Assembly (NCBI GenBank): GCA_014584605.1
Contig: JACTMO010000059.1
Coordinates: 1 to 64,000 of the forward strand
Length of the DNA: 64,000 bases
Source: Bacteroidota bacterium
GTDB lineage: Bacteria; Bacteroidota; Bacteroidia; Flavobacteriales_F; PHOS-HE28
Direction: 5' to 3'
Shown here: positions 1-8,679 of the stretch, piece after piece
Layout: each line of letters opens with the position of its first letter
How positions within the stretch are numbered: the first letter of the stretch is position 1
Program-made: the position numbers and the translations under genes
Notes under the pieces: model-generated
What the model was told of the DNA's origin: nothing
The model's database searches: none
The model's input: only the letters and a program-made list of their open reading frames with translations

Positions 1-34
1 TGCGACAAGGGACCTGAAAACGGTTGAAAACTCG

Positions 35-94
35 CCATCCCTTTTGTCCATTACCGCACATACGCTCCCAAAACACCATCCCTTTTGTCCATTA
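35..94. repeat. Two direct copies of a 19-bp motif
   Basis: The 19-mer CCATCCCTTTTGTCCATTA occurs identically at 35-53 and 76-94, a 41-bp period. It lies downstream of the minus-strand gene that ends at 133, in the only AT-richer stretch of the left edge. Two copies are too few to call an array. A longer series could continue off the left edge, but no further copy fits between position 1 and 35. Confidence 0.6.
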
Positions 95-132
95 TACCCG
101 AGTTTGTTGTCTACTGAAAGACCGGACTTCAA

Positions 133-1155
133 CTACTCGATCAACACGAACTTGAACGAATGACTTCCTCCCTTTGCCTGCAGCCTTAGCACATAGGATC
201 CGCGCGGCCAGTCCCGCACATCGAGCCGTAGCATTTCGCTCCCGCTATGGCCCTGCCAGGTCATACGCCCCAAGGCATCCACTACCCATACCTCCACATC
301 AAAACCGACACCGCGCAGCCAAACCTCGTCCTGCGCTGGGTTCGGGTAAAGTCGGGGCAGAGCGAACGGGTCATCTTGTGGTCCGGCCAAGGCCAGCGGG
401 CAGCCCAGCGGATCGGTGCTTACGCACACGTTGTCGATCAACGTGTACGCTTTCGGCAACCAGGCGTACTGTGCAAAGTGCGCCGTATCCGTTAGCGCAT
501 TGCTGAAGTGGTTGCCCAGCATCACATACTGGTACGCACTATCGGCCACGAAGCTGCCGCTCACCAGCACCCAGTTCACCGTATCGGCGATCACCCAGGG
601 GTGGTACACATGGGCGAAATTGCCCGGCACCGGCCAGGCATCACCGATGGACCAGGGGCGGGGCTGCATGGTGAAAAGCGCTCCGATATGGCTGGTTGCG
701 ATATAGGCCTGTGGATTCGGCTCAGTACCGTTCCATGCGGCATTGGCATAGAAGCTCACGTAGTAGGTCTGGCCGATCACCAAGGGCTGTAGCAATTCGG
801 CCATGACATACTCCCGCAAACCGGTCGGCAATTGATAGGTCACCAAGCCCACGAAGTACTCACCGTCCTGCGGGTATTGGTAGGTGACGTAGCTCTGCGG
901 GATGCCGTTGCCACTTCCATTGGGCAAGCAGCCTTGGTAGTAGTCCGGCGAGCCGCTGGCGGAGAACCAGCCCAGGGGGCCATCGGTATCGTTGTAGAAG
1001 CCCAGCACGGCGAGACAGGTATCGTGATCCTCGAAAGATCCATTGTACACCAGGTTCTGCGCTTCGCAGCGGAGGGATGCAACGAACCCCAGGCAGCCGA
1101 GCAGCAGGCCAAGGCGTGCGCCCGGCCACCGGAGGTCCATCGCGTTGGAGGTCAT
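133..1155 (-). CDS. Secreted protein with T9SS type A sorting domain
   Basis: A 340-residue protein with an N-terminal hydrophobic signal (about residues 11-33, ending near CEAQ). Its central region of about 230 residues begins with NLVYNGSFEDHD, reminiscent of carbohydrate-binding-like beta-sandwich modules in Bacteroidota secreted proteins. The last 75 residues form a typical type A C-terminal sorting domain, starting LYPNPAQDEV (about 269) and ending in alternating strands. It is therefore predicted to cross the outer membrane by T9SS and be surface-bound or released. No catalytic motif was recognised. A second in-frame ATG at 1140 (residue 6) would give a more conventional signal peptide and may be the true start. 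Confidence 0.85.
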   Translation of the reverse strand: MTSNAMDLRWPGARLGLLLGCLGFVASLRCEAQNLVYNGSFEDHDTCLAVLGFYNDTDGPLGWFSASGSPDYYQGCLPNGSGNGIPQSYVTYQYPQDGEYFVGLVTYQLPTGLREYVMAELLQPLVIGQTYYVSFYANAAWNGTEPNPQAYIATSHIGALFTMQPRPWSIGDAWPVPGNFAHVYHPWVIADTVNWVLVSGSFVADSAYQYVMLGNHFSNALTDTAHFAQYAWLPKAYTLIDNVCVSTDPLGCPLALAGPQDDPFALPRLYPNPAQDEVWLRGVGFDVEVWVVDALGRMTWQGHSGSEMLRLDVRDWPRGSYVLRLQAKGGSHSFKFVLIE

Positions 1156-1466
1156 CGTTCGTTCGTATTGGCCGGGGCACCCTTCGGTAAGCTCAGGGTA
1201 GCATCGTTCCGGTCCATGAAAATACGATGCACCGTGCGATCAGCACGCATGCATGTCTTCCCTTGCGGCGGCCGGGGAAGGGTGAGAATGGAGAGAACGG
1301 GGAGAATGGTGAGACAGGTACAGGAGGGAAGGGTGGCGCGTTGCCACCTTCACCCCGGGGAGGATGCCACGGCGCGCCGCACGCCAACCCGCACCGCGCC
1401 TCGCATTGGGGTTTGGAATTGCTCCGCGTCCCCGCGCGCTCGTTCCCTGCACCGTTCCTTTGCGCC
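1156..1466. other. Intergenic region with 9-nt tandem repeat
   Basis: This 311-bp stretch lies between the divergent T9SS protein and glycosyltransferase genes. It contains about four imperfect copies of a 9-nt unit, GGNGAGAAN, at 1281-1316, which would read Gly-Glu-Asn if translated. The plus frame is open from 1227, but the first 80 codons are low-complexity and Pro/Arg/Gly-rich, so I treat them as non-coding. No RNA gene was seen. Confidence 0.6.
1455..1462 (+). promoter_or_regulatory. -7-like box TTCCTTTG
   Basis: TTCCTTTG differs from the Bacteroidota -7 consensus TAnnTTTG at one base and ends 4 nt before the GTG at 1467. The same 4-nt spacing recurs at several other genes in this window. 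It supports choosing GTG 1467 and suggests a leaderless transcript. Confidence 0.45.
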
Positions 1467-2603
1467 GTGCGCATCGCGGTGAACACCCGGCTGCTGCTGC
1501 CCGACAAGCTGGAGGGCATTGGCTGGTTCGCGCACGAGACCCTCTCGCGCATCGTGCGGGCCCACCCCGAGCACCAGTTCATCTTCCTCTTCGACCGCGC
1601 CTACGATCGCCGCTTCCTCTATGCGGACAACGTGGAGGGTGTGGTGCTGTGGCCGCCCACCCGCCACCCCCTGTTGTACCGCCTGTGGTTCGACCTGCGG
1701 CTTCCCGGCGCGCTGCACCGCCTGGGGGCCGACGCCTTCCTGACGCCGGACGGCTACCTGGCCCTGCGCAGCCGGGTGCCCACCCTGGCGGTGATCCACG
1801 ACCTCAACTTCGAGCACCATCCCGAGGACCTGCCGAAGGCCTACCGCGCCTTCTATCGCAGCCAGTTCCCGCGCTATGCCCGCCACGCCACGCGCCTGGC
1901 CACGGTGAGCGAGCACTCCCGGCAGGACATCGTGCGCACCTACGACATTCCGGCGGACCGGATCGACGTGGTGTACAACGGCGTGGGGGAGGTGTTCCGG
2001 CCCCTGAGCCCCGCGGAACAGGAGGACGCGCGGCGCACCTTCAGCGAAGGGCTCCCGTATCTGGTGTGCATCGGCTCGCTGAACCCGCGCAAGAACATCG
2101 CGCGGTTGCTGCAGGCCTTCGACCGGCTGGCCGACGCCGGGGACACGGACCTGCGGCTGCTGATCGTGGGCGAGCGCATGTGGTGGGACGGCCGCATGGA
2201 GCAGGCCTGGCGGGGCATGCGCCACCGCGACCGGGTGCACTTCACCGGAAGGCTGGACCAGCAACGGCTGCACCGCGCATTGGGCGGCGCCCTGGCGCTG
2301 GCCTTCGTGAGCTACTTCGAGGGCTTCGGCATCCCGGTGGCCGAGGCCATGCGCTGCGGCGTGCCCGTGGTGGCCGCACGCGCCACCAGCCTGCCCGAGG
2401 TGGCCGGTGAGGCGGCGCACTACTGCGATCCCTTCGATGTGGACGACATCGCCCGCGCGCTGCGCGAGGTGGTGACCGATGCCGCCTTGCGCGAGCGGTT
2501 GGGCCGGGCCGGGATCGCCCGTTCGGCCCGCTACACCTGGGACCGCGCCGCCACGGAGCTCTGGGCCTCGTTCGAACGGATGATGAACGCCCGTGCCCGA
2601 TGA
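1467..2603 (+). CDS. Glycosyltransferase family 4 protein
   Basis: A 378-residue GT-B glycosyltransferase starting at GTG 1467 (VRIAVNTRLLLPDKLEGIG). The N-terminal Rossmann half binds the acceptor and the C-terminal half is a Glycos_transf_1 domain. Visible signatures are the linker GSLNPRKNI that opens the C-terminal domain and the E-x7-E donor-binding motif EGFGIPVAEAMRCG (about residues 284-297). Such enzymes move a sugar from a nucleotide-sugar to envelope glycans or lipids; the substrate cannot be told. The open frame continues upstream to 1227 but that part is low-complexity. Its stop overlaps the rnhB start (ATGA), so the two are likely co-transcribed. Confidence 0.9.
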   Translation: MRIAVNTRLLLPDKLEGIGWFAHETLSRIVRAHPEHQFIFLFDRAYDRRFLYADNVEGVVLWPPTRHPLLYRLWFDLRLPGALHRLGADAFLTPDGYLALRSRVPTLAVIHDLNFEHHPEDLPKAYRAFYRSQFPRYARHATRLATVSEHSRQDIVRTYDIPADRIDVVYNGVGEVFRPLSPAEQEDARRTFSEGLPYLVCIGSLNPRKNIARLLQAFDRLADAGDTDLRLLIVGERMWWDGRMEQAWRGMRHRDRVHFTGRLDQQRLHRALGGALALAFVSYFEGFGIPVAEAMRCGVPVVAARATSLPEVAGEAAHYCDPFDVDDIARALREVVTDAALRERLGRAGIARSARYTWDRAATELWASFERMMNARAR

Positions 2604-3202
2604 GCCGTCTGGCCGCCTTCCACACGAAGGGCCTGCTGGAGGCCGGATGCGACGAGGCCGGGCGCGGCTGCCTGGCCGGTCCGGTGGTGGCCGCCGCCGT
2701 GATCCTGCCGCCCCGCGTGCGCATCCCCGGCCTCGACGACAGCAAGAAGCTCAGCGCCGCCCAACGCGAGGCCCTGCGTCCGATCATCCTGGAAAAGGCG
2801 CTGGCGTGGGCCGTGGCCGAGGTGGGTCCGGCGGAGATCGATGCGATCAACATCCTGCGCGCCTCCTTCCTGGCCATGCACCGGGCGATCGATGCACTGC
2901 AGCAGCGACCAGGGCACCTGTTGATCGACGGGAACCGCTTCATGCCATACCCCGGCGTCCCGCACACCTGCCTGGTGCAGGGTGATGGCCGCTTCCGCAG
3001 CATCGCCGCCGCCAGCGTCCTCGCCAAGACGCACCGCGATGCGCTGATGGACACGCTGCACACCGCACACCCGGTCTACGGATGGGTGGAGAACAAGGGC
3101 TACCCCACCCGCGCGCACCGGACGGCGATCGCGGCCCACGGGCCCACCGTCTGGCACCGCCGCAGCTTCGCCCTGCTCCCGACACAGGGCGAGCTCTTCT
3201 AA
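2600..3202 (+). CDS. rnhB: Ribonuclease HII
   Basis: A 200-residue RNase HII, the enzyme that nicks RNA-DNA hybrids at embedded ribonucleotides. Family motifs appear in order: DEAGRGCLAGPV (catalytic Asp18 and Glu19), DDSKKL, LIDGNR, QGDGRF, SIAAASVLAK and the C-terminal GYPTRAH. The length is normal for the family. The start ATG at 2600 overlaps the stop of the preceding glycosyltransferase gene by 4 nt (ATGA), indicating translational coupling. The lysine usually found before GDGRF is a glutamine here, a minor variation. Nothing else is odd. Confidence 0.97.
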   Translation: MSRLAAFHTKGLLEAGCDEAGRGCLAGPVVAAAVILPPRVRIPGLDDSKKLSAAQREALRPIILEKALAWAVAEVGPAEIDAINILRASFLAMHRAIDALQQRPGHLLIDGNRFMPYPGVPHTCLVQGDGRFRSIAAASVLAKTHRDALMDTLHTAHPVYGWVENKGYPTRAHRTAIAAHGPTVWHRRSFALLPTQGELF

Positions 3203-3258
3203 CAGGACCGTGTGCATAGGGCGCCTGTGGCGCCACCCGCGTCCGCCCGCGCAGGGGC

Positions 3259-3266
3259 TTGCTTTG
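3259..3266 (+). promoter_or_regulatory. -7-like box TTGCTTTG
   Basis: TTGCTTTG matches TAnnTTTG at all but the second base and ends 4 nt before the ATG at 3271. It overlaps an in-frame TTG at 3259 that would otherwise be an alternative start. Confidence 0.45.
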
Positions 3267-3270
3267 CGGG

Positions 3271-5727
3271 ATGCGCCGCGCCGCGATCCTGCTGGTGCTG
3301 CTGGGCCTCACCGGTTTCGGCACGTGGCAGGTGCTGCGCAGCGTCGGACCCTCCGCGGCCCAGGCCGACCCCTGGGAGCTGCTGCCCGAAGGCACCCGCG
3401 CGGTGCTGTCCCTGCCCAACGCCGCGACCGCATGGGAACGGTGGGCGCACGGCTGCGCCCTCGGCACCGTGCTCAAGGACCTGCCCGGGCTCCAGCACAT
3501 CGAACAGCTGGCCGGTGCCCTGTCCCCCGCGCACGGCGACTTCCCGGAGGTCCCTTTGCTGGTGGTCTGGAGCGGCAACGATGCCGGGACCGGTGAACTG
3601 CTGCTGATCGCCGCGCCCCGGGCCGAGGGCCTTCACGCGCTGATGCCCCTGCTGGGCACGACCGCCAACGCCGATGGGCCGCAGACCTTGCGTGTGAAGG
3701 ACCTGCCCCAAGGCTGGTCCGTGCTGTTGCATCGCGGCCTGCTGCTCTTCGGCAACGATGCCGCGCGCCTGAAGGTCCTGGCCGACAGGTCCACCGCCGT
3801 GCATGCACCCGACAGCCTGCTGCGCGAAGCACGGTCCACCCTGGGCCGCAACGCCACGGCCCACCTGCTGCTTCGCACCGGGGCACCTCCGGGCTGGGCC
3901 AGCGCACCGTGGAGCGACCTCTTCGCCGCACTGCCCGCGGACGATGGCTGGTTGGCCCTGGACCTGGAACCGCGGGCCGATGGCCTGATCGCCGGCGGGG
4001 TGCTGATGCCCTTCGCGTCCCTCGCGACGCAGGCTCCGGCCGATCCCCTGCCGCCGCTGCGCGCACTGCCCGCCACCGTGCGCTGGTACGAACAACGCAG
4101 CCTCCCGGAGGACACCGCGAACGAAAGCTGGCACGAGGCCTCCCTGGTGCGTGCGCGGGCCCACGGACCGCATGGACCGGTGGAGTGGACCGTGCTCCGC
4201 ACCGACGACCCCCTGGACGCCGCCCGCACCGTGGGTGATCGCGTGGCGGCCAATGCCCCACGGCGCATGCACCGGGGCAAGCTGATGGTGCAGGTGGAAG
4301 GCCTGCGCACCCTGGCCGCTTTGCAGGGCGACAGCGCCCCGTGGTGCGTGCTGCATGAGGACCGGTGCATCCTGGCGCAGGACAGCACGGCCGCCCGCAT
4401 CGCGGTGGACGCACTGCTCGATGGCGGTACCCTGGGCGAGGACCTGGCCTTGGCCACGCGCATGACCGAACTGGCGGCGCCGGCGCTGCGCACCTGGTGG
4501 TGCGACATCGCGGCGGGCGGCTTGGCCTTGCAACACCGGGCCGTCGGCGGGCCACCCGCACCACCGTGGGACGGGCTCGGCACCCTGCTCGTGCAGCTGG
4601 TGCGCACCGCCGACGACAAGGCCTTCATGAGCATCGCGCTGCGGCCTGCCCGCACACCAGGACCGTCGGCGATGGCACCGCCTGCCGAGAACGCCTCCCG
4701 GGCAGCGGCCACGGGCATGGCGTGGCTGCAGGCCGTGCGCAACCACGTGAACGGATCGCAGGAACTGCTGGCCCAGGACAGTGCGGGGGTGCTGAGCCTG
4801 CGGACCCCGGGTGGACTTGTGCTGTGGCAGGTGCCGCTGGACGGTCCCCTGCTGGGTCCGGCGCTGCAGGTGGACCGCTACCACAACGGCAAGTTGCAGC
4901 TGCTGGCGCTCACCGCCCGCACCCTGTACCTGATCGACCGCAACGGCCGCGCGGTGCCCGGCTTCCCCGTGGCCCTTCCCGCTGCGGCCTCCGCACCCGT
5001 GGCCTGCTACGACTACGATGACGACGGCAAGCTGCGCGTGCTGGTGCCGCTGACGGACGGTCGCGTGCTGAACCTGGGCCCCGACGGGCGCCCCGTGACC
5101 GGCTGGATGGCGCCCCGTGCAGGTGCCGCCATCACCAGCGCCGCGCATCACCTGCGCATCCGCAGCAAGGACCACCTGCTTTTCGCCGATGCGAGCGGTA
5201 CCCTCCATCACCTGGACCGACGCGGTACGCAACGGAGCACGCCGGACCTGAAGCTGCCCGAGGCTGCACGCATGCTGACGGTGCGCCCCGGAGCGTCGGG
5301 ATCGCTGGTGCCGGTCTGGCGTACGGCGGACGGTCGGTTGGAGGAGGCGCCGCTGGGCGGCGGCACCCACCTGCTGGGTTCGGGCACCCGCGCCGCAGGG
5401 ACCGTTGGTGCGGACCGTGGGCCGCTGCTCTGGTGGTGTACGGCGGACAGCCTGTACGTGCACGGACCAGGAGCGGCCACCACCGGGGTGGCGCTGGCAG
5501 GCCCCGTACAGGAGGCGATGCTCCTGCGGCTTGAGGACCGCATCCACTGGGCCGTTCGGGAGGCCGATGGCCACTGGGTGCTCGTCAATGCCCGCGGCCG
5601 CAGCATGGCCGAAGGGACGGCCAGCGGCCCGGCCGTGCTCACCGACCTGGAGCCCGACGGGCACCCCGAGCTGCTGGTGCTGCCGCCGCAAGGCGTGCCC
5701 GAGGTGCTGCGGCCTGTTGCACCGTGA
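3271..5727 (+). CDS. Membrane-anchored protein of unknown function with propeller-like C-terminus
   Basis: An 818-residue protein not recognised as a named family. One N-terminal hydrophobic segment (residues 2-17) looks like a signal anchor. Residues about 30-490 are alpha/beta with text resembling DUF3352-type extracytoplasmic proteins (WELLPEGTRAVLSLPN). From about residue 510 come repeated beta-strand units such as LYLIDRNGRAVPGFPVAL and VLNLGPDGRPVTGW, typical of FG-GAP/VCBS or PQQ-like beta-propeller blades. It is probably periplasmic or surface-exposed. The start is ATG 3271, 4 nt after a -7-like box. It is followed after 57 nt by ktrB, but with its own promoter-like box between. The function is unknown. 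Confidence 0.7.
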   Translation: MRRAAILLVLLGLTGFGTWQVLRSVGPSAAQADPWELLPEGTRAVLSLPNAATAWERWAHGCALGTVLKDLPGLQHIEQLAGALSPAHGDFPEVPLLVVWSGNDAGTGELLLIAAPRAEGLHALMPLLGTTANADGPQTLRVKDLPQGWSVLLHRGLLLFGNDAARLKVLADRSTAVHAPDSLLREARSTLGRNATAHLLLRTGAPPGWASAPWSDLFAALPADDGWLALDLEPRADGLIAGGVLMPFASLATQAPADPLPPLRALPATVRWYEQRSLPEDTANESWHEASLVRARAHGPHGPVEWTVLRTDDPLDAARTVGDRVAANAPRRMHRGKLMVQVEGLRTLAALQGDSAPWCVLHEDRCILAQDSTAARIAVDALLDGGTLGEDLALATRMTELAAPALRTWWCDIAAGGLALQHRAVGGPPAPPWDGLGTLLVQLVRTADDKAFMSIALRPARTPGPSAMAPPAENASRAAATGMAWLQAVRNHVNGSQELLAQDSAGVLSLRTPGGLVLWQVPLDGPLLGPALQVDRYHNGKLQLLALTARTLYLIDRNGRAVPGFPVALPAAASAPVACYDYDDDGKLRVLVPLTDGRVLNLGPDGRPVTGWMAPRAGAAITSAAHHLRIRSKDHLLFADASGTLHHLDRRGTQRSTPDLKLPEAARMLTVRPGASGSLVPVWRTADGRLEEAPLGGGTHLLGSGTRAAGTVGADRGPLLWWCTADSLYVHGPGAATTGVALAGPVQEAMLLRLEDRIHWAVREADGHWVLVNARGRSMAEGTASGPAVLTDLEPDGHPELLVLPPQGVPEVLRPVAP

Positions 5728-5759
5728 TGCTCCACTACCCGGAATGGCTTCCCTCCGCC

Positions 5760-5767
5760 TAAGTTTG
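5760..5767 (+). promoter_or_regulatory. -7 box TAAGTTTG
   Basis: A perfect TAnnTTTG match 17 nt upstream of the GTG start of ktrB at 5785, in the 57-nt gap after the previous gene. Confidence 0.5.
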
Positions 5768-5784
5768 CCTCTTTCCCGGTCCAG

Positions 5785-7563
5785 GTGAACCGGACCCTTG
5801 GTCCCCTCCGTCGTTGGATCCTGCGCACGGTGCTCCGCCGCGAGGTGGTGGCCCTGACGCGCCTGCTCGTGGTGGTGCTCACCATCCTGCTGGCCCTGCT
5901 GGAACTGGGCTACCGCGGGGCCGCGCCCACCAGCGGCATGCGGGCCGAACTGCTCACCGGCCTGATGTTCGGCGCAGGCTTCGTGATGTTCGGCACCATC
6001 CTGCGCACCCTCCTTCGGGGCCAGCGCCCGCGCAAGGCGGAGATCGCCTGGTTCCTGGTCTGGCTCAGCTTCTTTGCCACCGACCCCATCGGGCTGCCCA
6101 TCTGGGAGGGCATGGGCATGATGGGCAACCTCATCTTCCTGGGCCTGTTCGTCTTCATCGAGCTCAGCCGGCTGGAGCTGGGCGGGGGCTTCACCCTCAG
6201 TCCGGCCCTGCTCTTCACCTTCAGCTTCATCCTGCTGATCGCCATCGGAACGGCACTGTTGATGCTGCCCAAGGCGGCGGTGCGTCCGCTCGGCCTCATT
6301 GAAGCGCTCTTCACCAGCACCAGCGCCGTGTGCGTCACCGGGCTCTCGGTCATCGACGTCGGCCGCACCCTTACCCCGATGGGGCTGTGGACCCTGTTGT
6401 TGCTGATCCAGCTGGGCGGGCTGGGCGTGATGACCTTCACCAGCTTCTTCGCCTTCTTCTTCAAGGGCAGCAACTCCCTGGAGGAGCAGATGCGCATCCG
6501 CGACCTGAGCAACACCACCCTCGGTGGCGCACGCCGCTTCATCGTACAGGTGATCCTCTTCACGCTGGTGGTGGAGGCCATCGGGGCCCTGTTCATCTAC
6601 CAGGCCGTTCCGGCCGACCAGTTCGCCAGCGTGGGCGACCGCACCTTCTTCGCGGTGTTCCACGCGGTGAGCGCCTTCAACAACGCCGGCTTCAGCACCT
6701 ACACCAACGGGATGAACGAGCTGGTGATGCGCTTCAACTACGCCCTGCAATGGGCCGTGGCCCTGATGATCGTCTTCGGCGGTCTGGGCTTCGGCATCAT
6801 CTTCAACTTCTCCAACCACCTGCGTGCCTGGCTCTGGGCCCGTGTGCGGCGGTGGACCTTCGGGGGGCCCTGCGAGCGGTTCCCGCGGGTGATGACCCTG
6901 AGCACCAAGCTGGTGCTTTTCACCACCGCCGGGTTGTTGCTTACCGGCACGGCCGCCTTCTGGGCCCTGGAACAGGACAACGCCCTGCGCGAGCACGGCA
7001 GCTGGTTCGGCCGCCTCACCGTGAGCTTCTTCGGCAGCGTCACCCCGCGCACGGCAGGCTTCAATCACGTGGACTACGGCACCCTCACCGTGCCCACCCT
7101 CATGATCACCATGCTGCTGATGTACATCGGGGCCAGCCCCGGCAGCACCGGCGGCGGCATCAAGACCAGCACGGCCGCCGTGGCCCTGCTCAACATCTTC
7201 AGCACCGGGCGCGGCCGTGAACGCGTGGAGACCGGCGGGCGCGAGATCGGCATCATGAGCGTGCGCCGCGCCTTCGCCACCATCGTGCTCAGCCTCATCT
7301 TCCTCGGCGTGTCCATCACCGTGGTGGCCTCCCTGGAGAAGGACCAGGGCCTGCTGCCCGTCGCCTTCGAGTGCTTCAGCGCCTTCGGGACCGTGGGCCT
7401 CACCATGGGCATCACCACCGAACTGGGCGATGCCGCCCGTGTGGCGATCGCCCTGGTGATGTTCGTGGGCCGCGTCAGCGCCCTCACCCTGCTCATCGGC
7501 GTGCTCAAACAGGTGGAGGTGAACCCCTACCGCTACCCCAAGGAGGACATCCTGATCAACTGA
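5785..7563 (+). CDS. ktrB: TrkH/KtrB-type potassium uptake channel subunit
   Basis: A 592-residue integral membrane protein of the TrkH/TrkG/KtrB superfamily, the K+-translocating subunit. Four pore loops of the pseudo-tetramer are visible: TSTSAVCVTG (about 176-185), FNNAGF (about 298-303), TPRTAGF (about 420-426) and FGTVGL (about 534-539). The conserved segment GASPGSTGGGIKTST precedes the last repeat. About 110 extra N-terminal residues, with additional membrane helices, precede the canonical core. The GTG start at 5785 follows a -7 box. The regulatory subunit gene lies 37 nt downstream, so the two form a KtrAB-like Na+- or H+-coupled system in the inner membrane. Confidence 0.93.
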   Translation: MNRTLGPLRRWILRTVLRREVVALTRLLVVVLTILLALLELGYRGAAPTSGMRAELLTGLMFGAGFVMFGTILRTLLRGQRPRKAEIAWFLVWLSFFATDPIGLPIWEGMGMMGNLIFLGLFVFIELSRLELGGGFTLSPALLFTFSFILLIAIGTALLMLPKAAVRPLGLIEALFTSTSAVCVTGLSVIDVGRTLTPMGLWTLLLLIQLGGLGVMTFTSFFAFFFKGSNSLEEQMRIRDLSNTTLGGARRFIVQVILFTLVVEAIGALFIYQAVPADQFASVGDRTFFAVFHAVSAFNNAGFSTYTNGMNELVMRFNYALQWAVALMIVFGGLGFGIIFNFSNHLRAWLWARVRRWTFGGPCERFPRVMTLSTKLVLFTTAGLLLTGTAAFWALEQDNALREHGSWFGRLTVSFFGSVTPRTAGFNHVDYGTLTVPTLMITMLLMYIGASPGSTGGGIKTSTAAVALLNIFSTGRGRERVETGGREIGIMSVRRAFATIVLSLIFLGVSITVVASLEKDQGLLPVAFECFSAFGTVGLTMGITTELGDAARVAIALVMFVGRVSALTLLIGVLKQVEVNPYRYPKEDILIN

Positions 7564-7600
7564 ACCATCAACGCCTTCGCCCGGCAACGGCGCCCCCTCC

Positions 7601-8290
7601 ATGAAGATCGCAGTCTTCGGCCTCGGCAACTTCGGCAAGAACCTGGCCGTGAAGCTCACCCAGCTGGGCCATGAGGTCATCGCCATCGACCACACCATGG
7701 AGAAGGTGGAGAGCGTCAAGAACGACGTGAGCTTCGCGGTGTGCCTGGAAAGCAACGACCCCCTGGCCGTGGACACCCTGCCCCTCGACGAGCTGGATGC
7801 GGCCGTGGTGGCCATCGGCGAGAACGAAGGCGCCAACATCATGACCACCGCCCTGCTGGTGAACCGCAAGGTGAAGCGCGTGATCAGCCGTGCCATCAAC
7901 GACCTGCACGAGATGGTGCTCAACTCCATGGGCGTCACCGAGATCGTACACCCCGAGGAGAAGGCCGCCGAGGGCCTGGCCCGCAAGCTCAACCTGCGGC
8001 GCCTGGTGGACCAGTTCGAGCTGCCCGGTGGCTTCATGATCGCCGAGGTGGTGGTGCCCGACCGGTTCGTGGGGCAGCCCGTGGGGCAGATCAACGAGCT
8101 GCGTCAGCGGCGCATCGGCCTGGTGACCGTGCTGCGCAAGGAGAGCGAAAAGGGCTTCCTGGGCCGACGGTCCATCCGCCTGGGGGCCTTGGGCGTGGTG
8201 GACAATGATTTCGCCCCCGCCAAGGGCGACATCCTGGTGCTGTTCGGCACCAAGGAACAGATGGCCGCCTTCACCGGCGAGAACGAGTGA
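7601..8290 (+). CDS. ktrA: TrkA/KtrA-type NAD-binding regulatory subunit of K+ uptake
   Basis: A 229-residue cytosolic RCK protein that gates the KtrB channel according to nucleotide binding. The N-terminal Rossmann fold starts MKIAVFGLGNFGKN (GxGxxG at residues 7-12) with the ribose-binding acidic end of strand two in VIAIDH. The C-terminal 80 residues are a TrkA-C domain (VVVPDRFVGQPVGQINELR). The size is that of KtrA rather than of duplicated TrkA. It follows ktrB by 37 nt, and its TGA overlaps the GTG of the truncated haemoglobin gene (GTGA), so all three are probably one transcript. Confidence 0.93.
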   Translation: MKIAVFGLGNFGKNLAVKLTQLGHEVIAIDHTMEKVESVKNDVSFAVCLESNDPLAVDTLPLDELDAAVVAIGENEGANIMTTALLVNRKVKRVISRAINDLHEMVLNSMGVTEIVHPEEKAAEGLARKLNLRRLVDQFELPGGFMIAEVVVPDRFVGQPVGQINELRQRRIGLVTVLRKESEKGFLGRRSIRLGALGVVDNDFAPAKGDILVLFGTKEQMAAFTGENE

Positions 8291-8679
8291 GCACACCTGC
8301 GCCCAACGACCTGGACCGCGCCGAGCGCATCGATGCGCTGGTGATCGCCTTTTACGACCGTGTGCGGCCCGATCCCGTGCTGGGACCCTGGTTCGCCCGG
8401 GTGGACTGGCCGCACCACATCCCCCGCATCCAGGCCTTCTGGAGGGGCGTTCTGCTGGGTGGTTCCGACCATGCGGGCGATCCCATGACGGCGCACATCG
8501 CCCTGCACCGCCGCATGCCGTTGGGGCACGCCCAGTTCGAGCGCTGGGTGGAGCTGTGGGCGGCAACGGTGCATGCGCTCCACTCGGGGCCCAAGGCCGA
8601 GGAGGCCATCGCCCGCGCCCGCAGCATCGCCGCCGTGATGCGGCACAAGGTGCTCAACGCTTCGGCTTCCGCAGGCTGA
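8287..8679 (+). CDS. Group III truncated haemoglobin
   Basis: A 130-residue haem protein of the truncated (2-on-2) globin family, group III. Diagnostic text includes IDALVIAFYDRVRPDPVLGPWF near the N-terminus, the YP/HHIPRIQAFWRGVLLG helix and HIALHRRMPLGHAQFERWVELW, which carries the likely proximal histidine. Members bind O2 or NO and are often linked to nitrosative or microaerobic stress. It starts at GTG 8287, overlapping the ktrA stop. Its last 26 bp overlap convergently with the 3' end of the minus-strand glucosaminidase gene. Coupling a globin to a potassium transporter is unusual; a functional link is only inference. Confidence 0.9.
   Translation: MSTPAPNDLDRAERIDALVIAFYDRVRPDPVLGPWFARVDWPHHIPRIQAFWRGVLLGGSDHAGDPMTAHIALHRRMPLGHAQFERWVELWAATVHALHSGPKAEEAIARARSIAAVMRHKVLNASASAG

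Noticed and set aside
35-94. CRISPR array at the left edge
   Set aside because: Only two repeat copies with a 22-bp spacer; the motif does not resemble the anti-repeat of the tracrRNA.
1227-1466. Upstream extension of the glycosyltransferase by 80 codons
   Set aside because: The extension is low-complexity with Gly-Glu-Asn repeats and lacks homology character; the GT-B fold begins at GTG 1467, 4 nt after a -7-like box.
3199-8094. A 1631-codon open frame on the minus strand
   Set aside because: It is antisense to well-recognised genes (ktrB, ktrA, the propeller protein) and its translation is His/Gly/Gln/Glu-rich low-complexity text typical of shadow frames in high-GC DNA.
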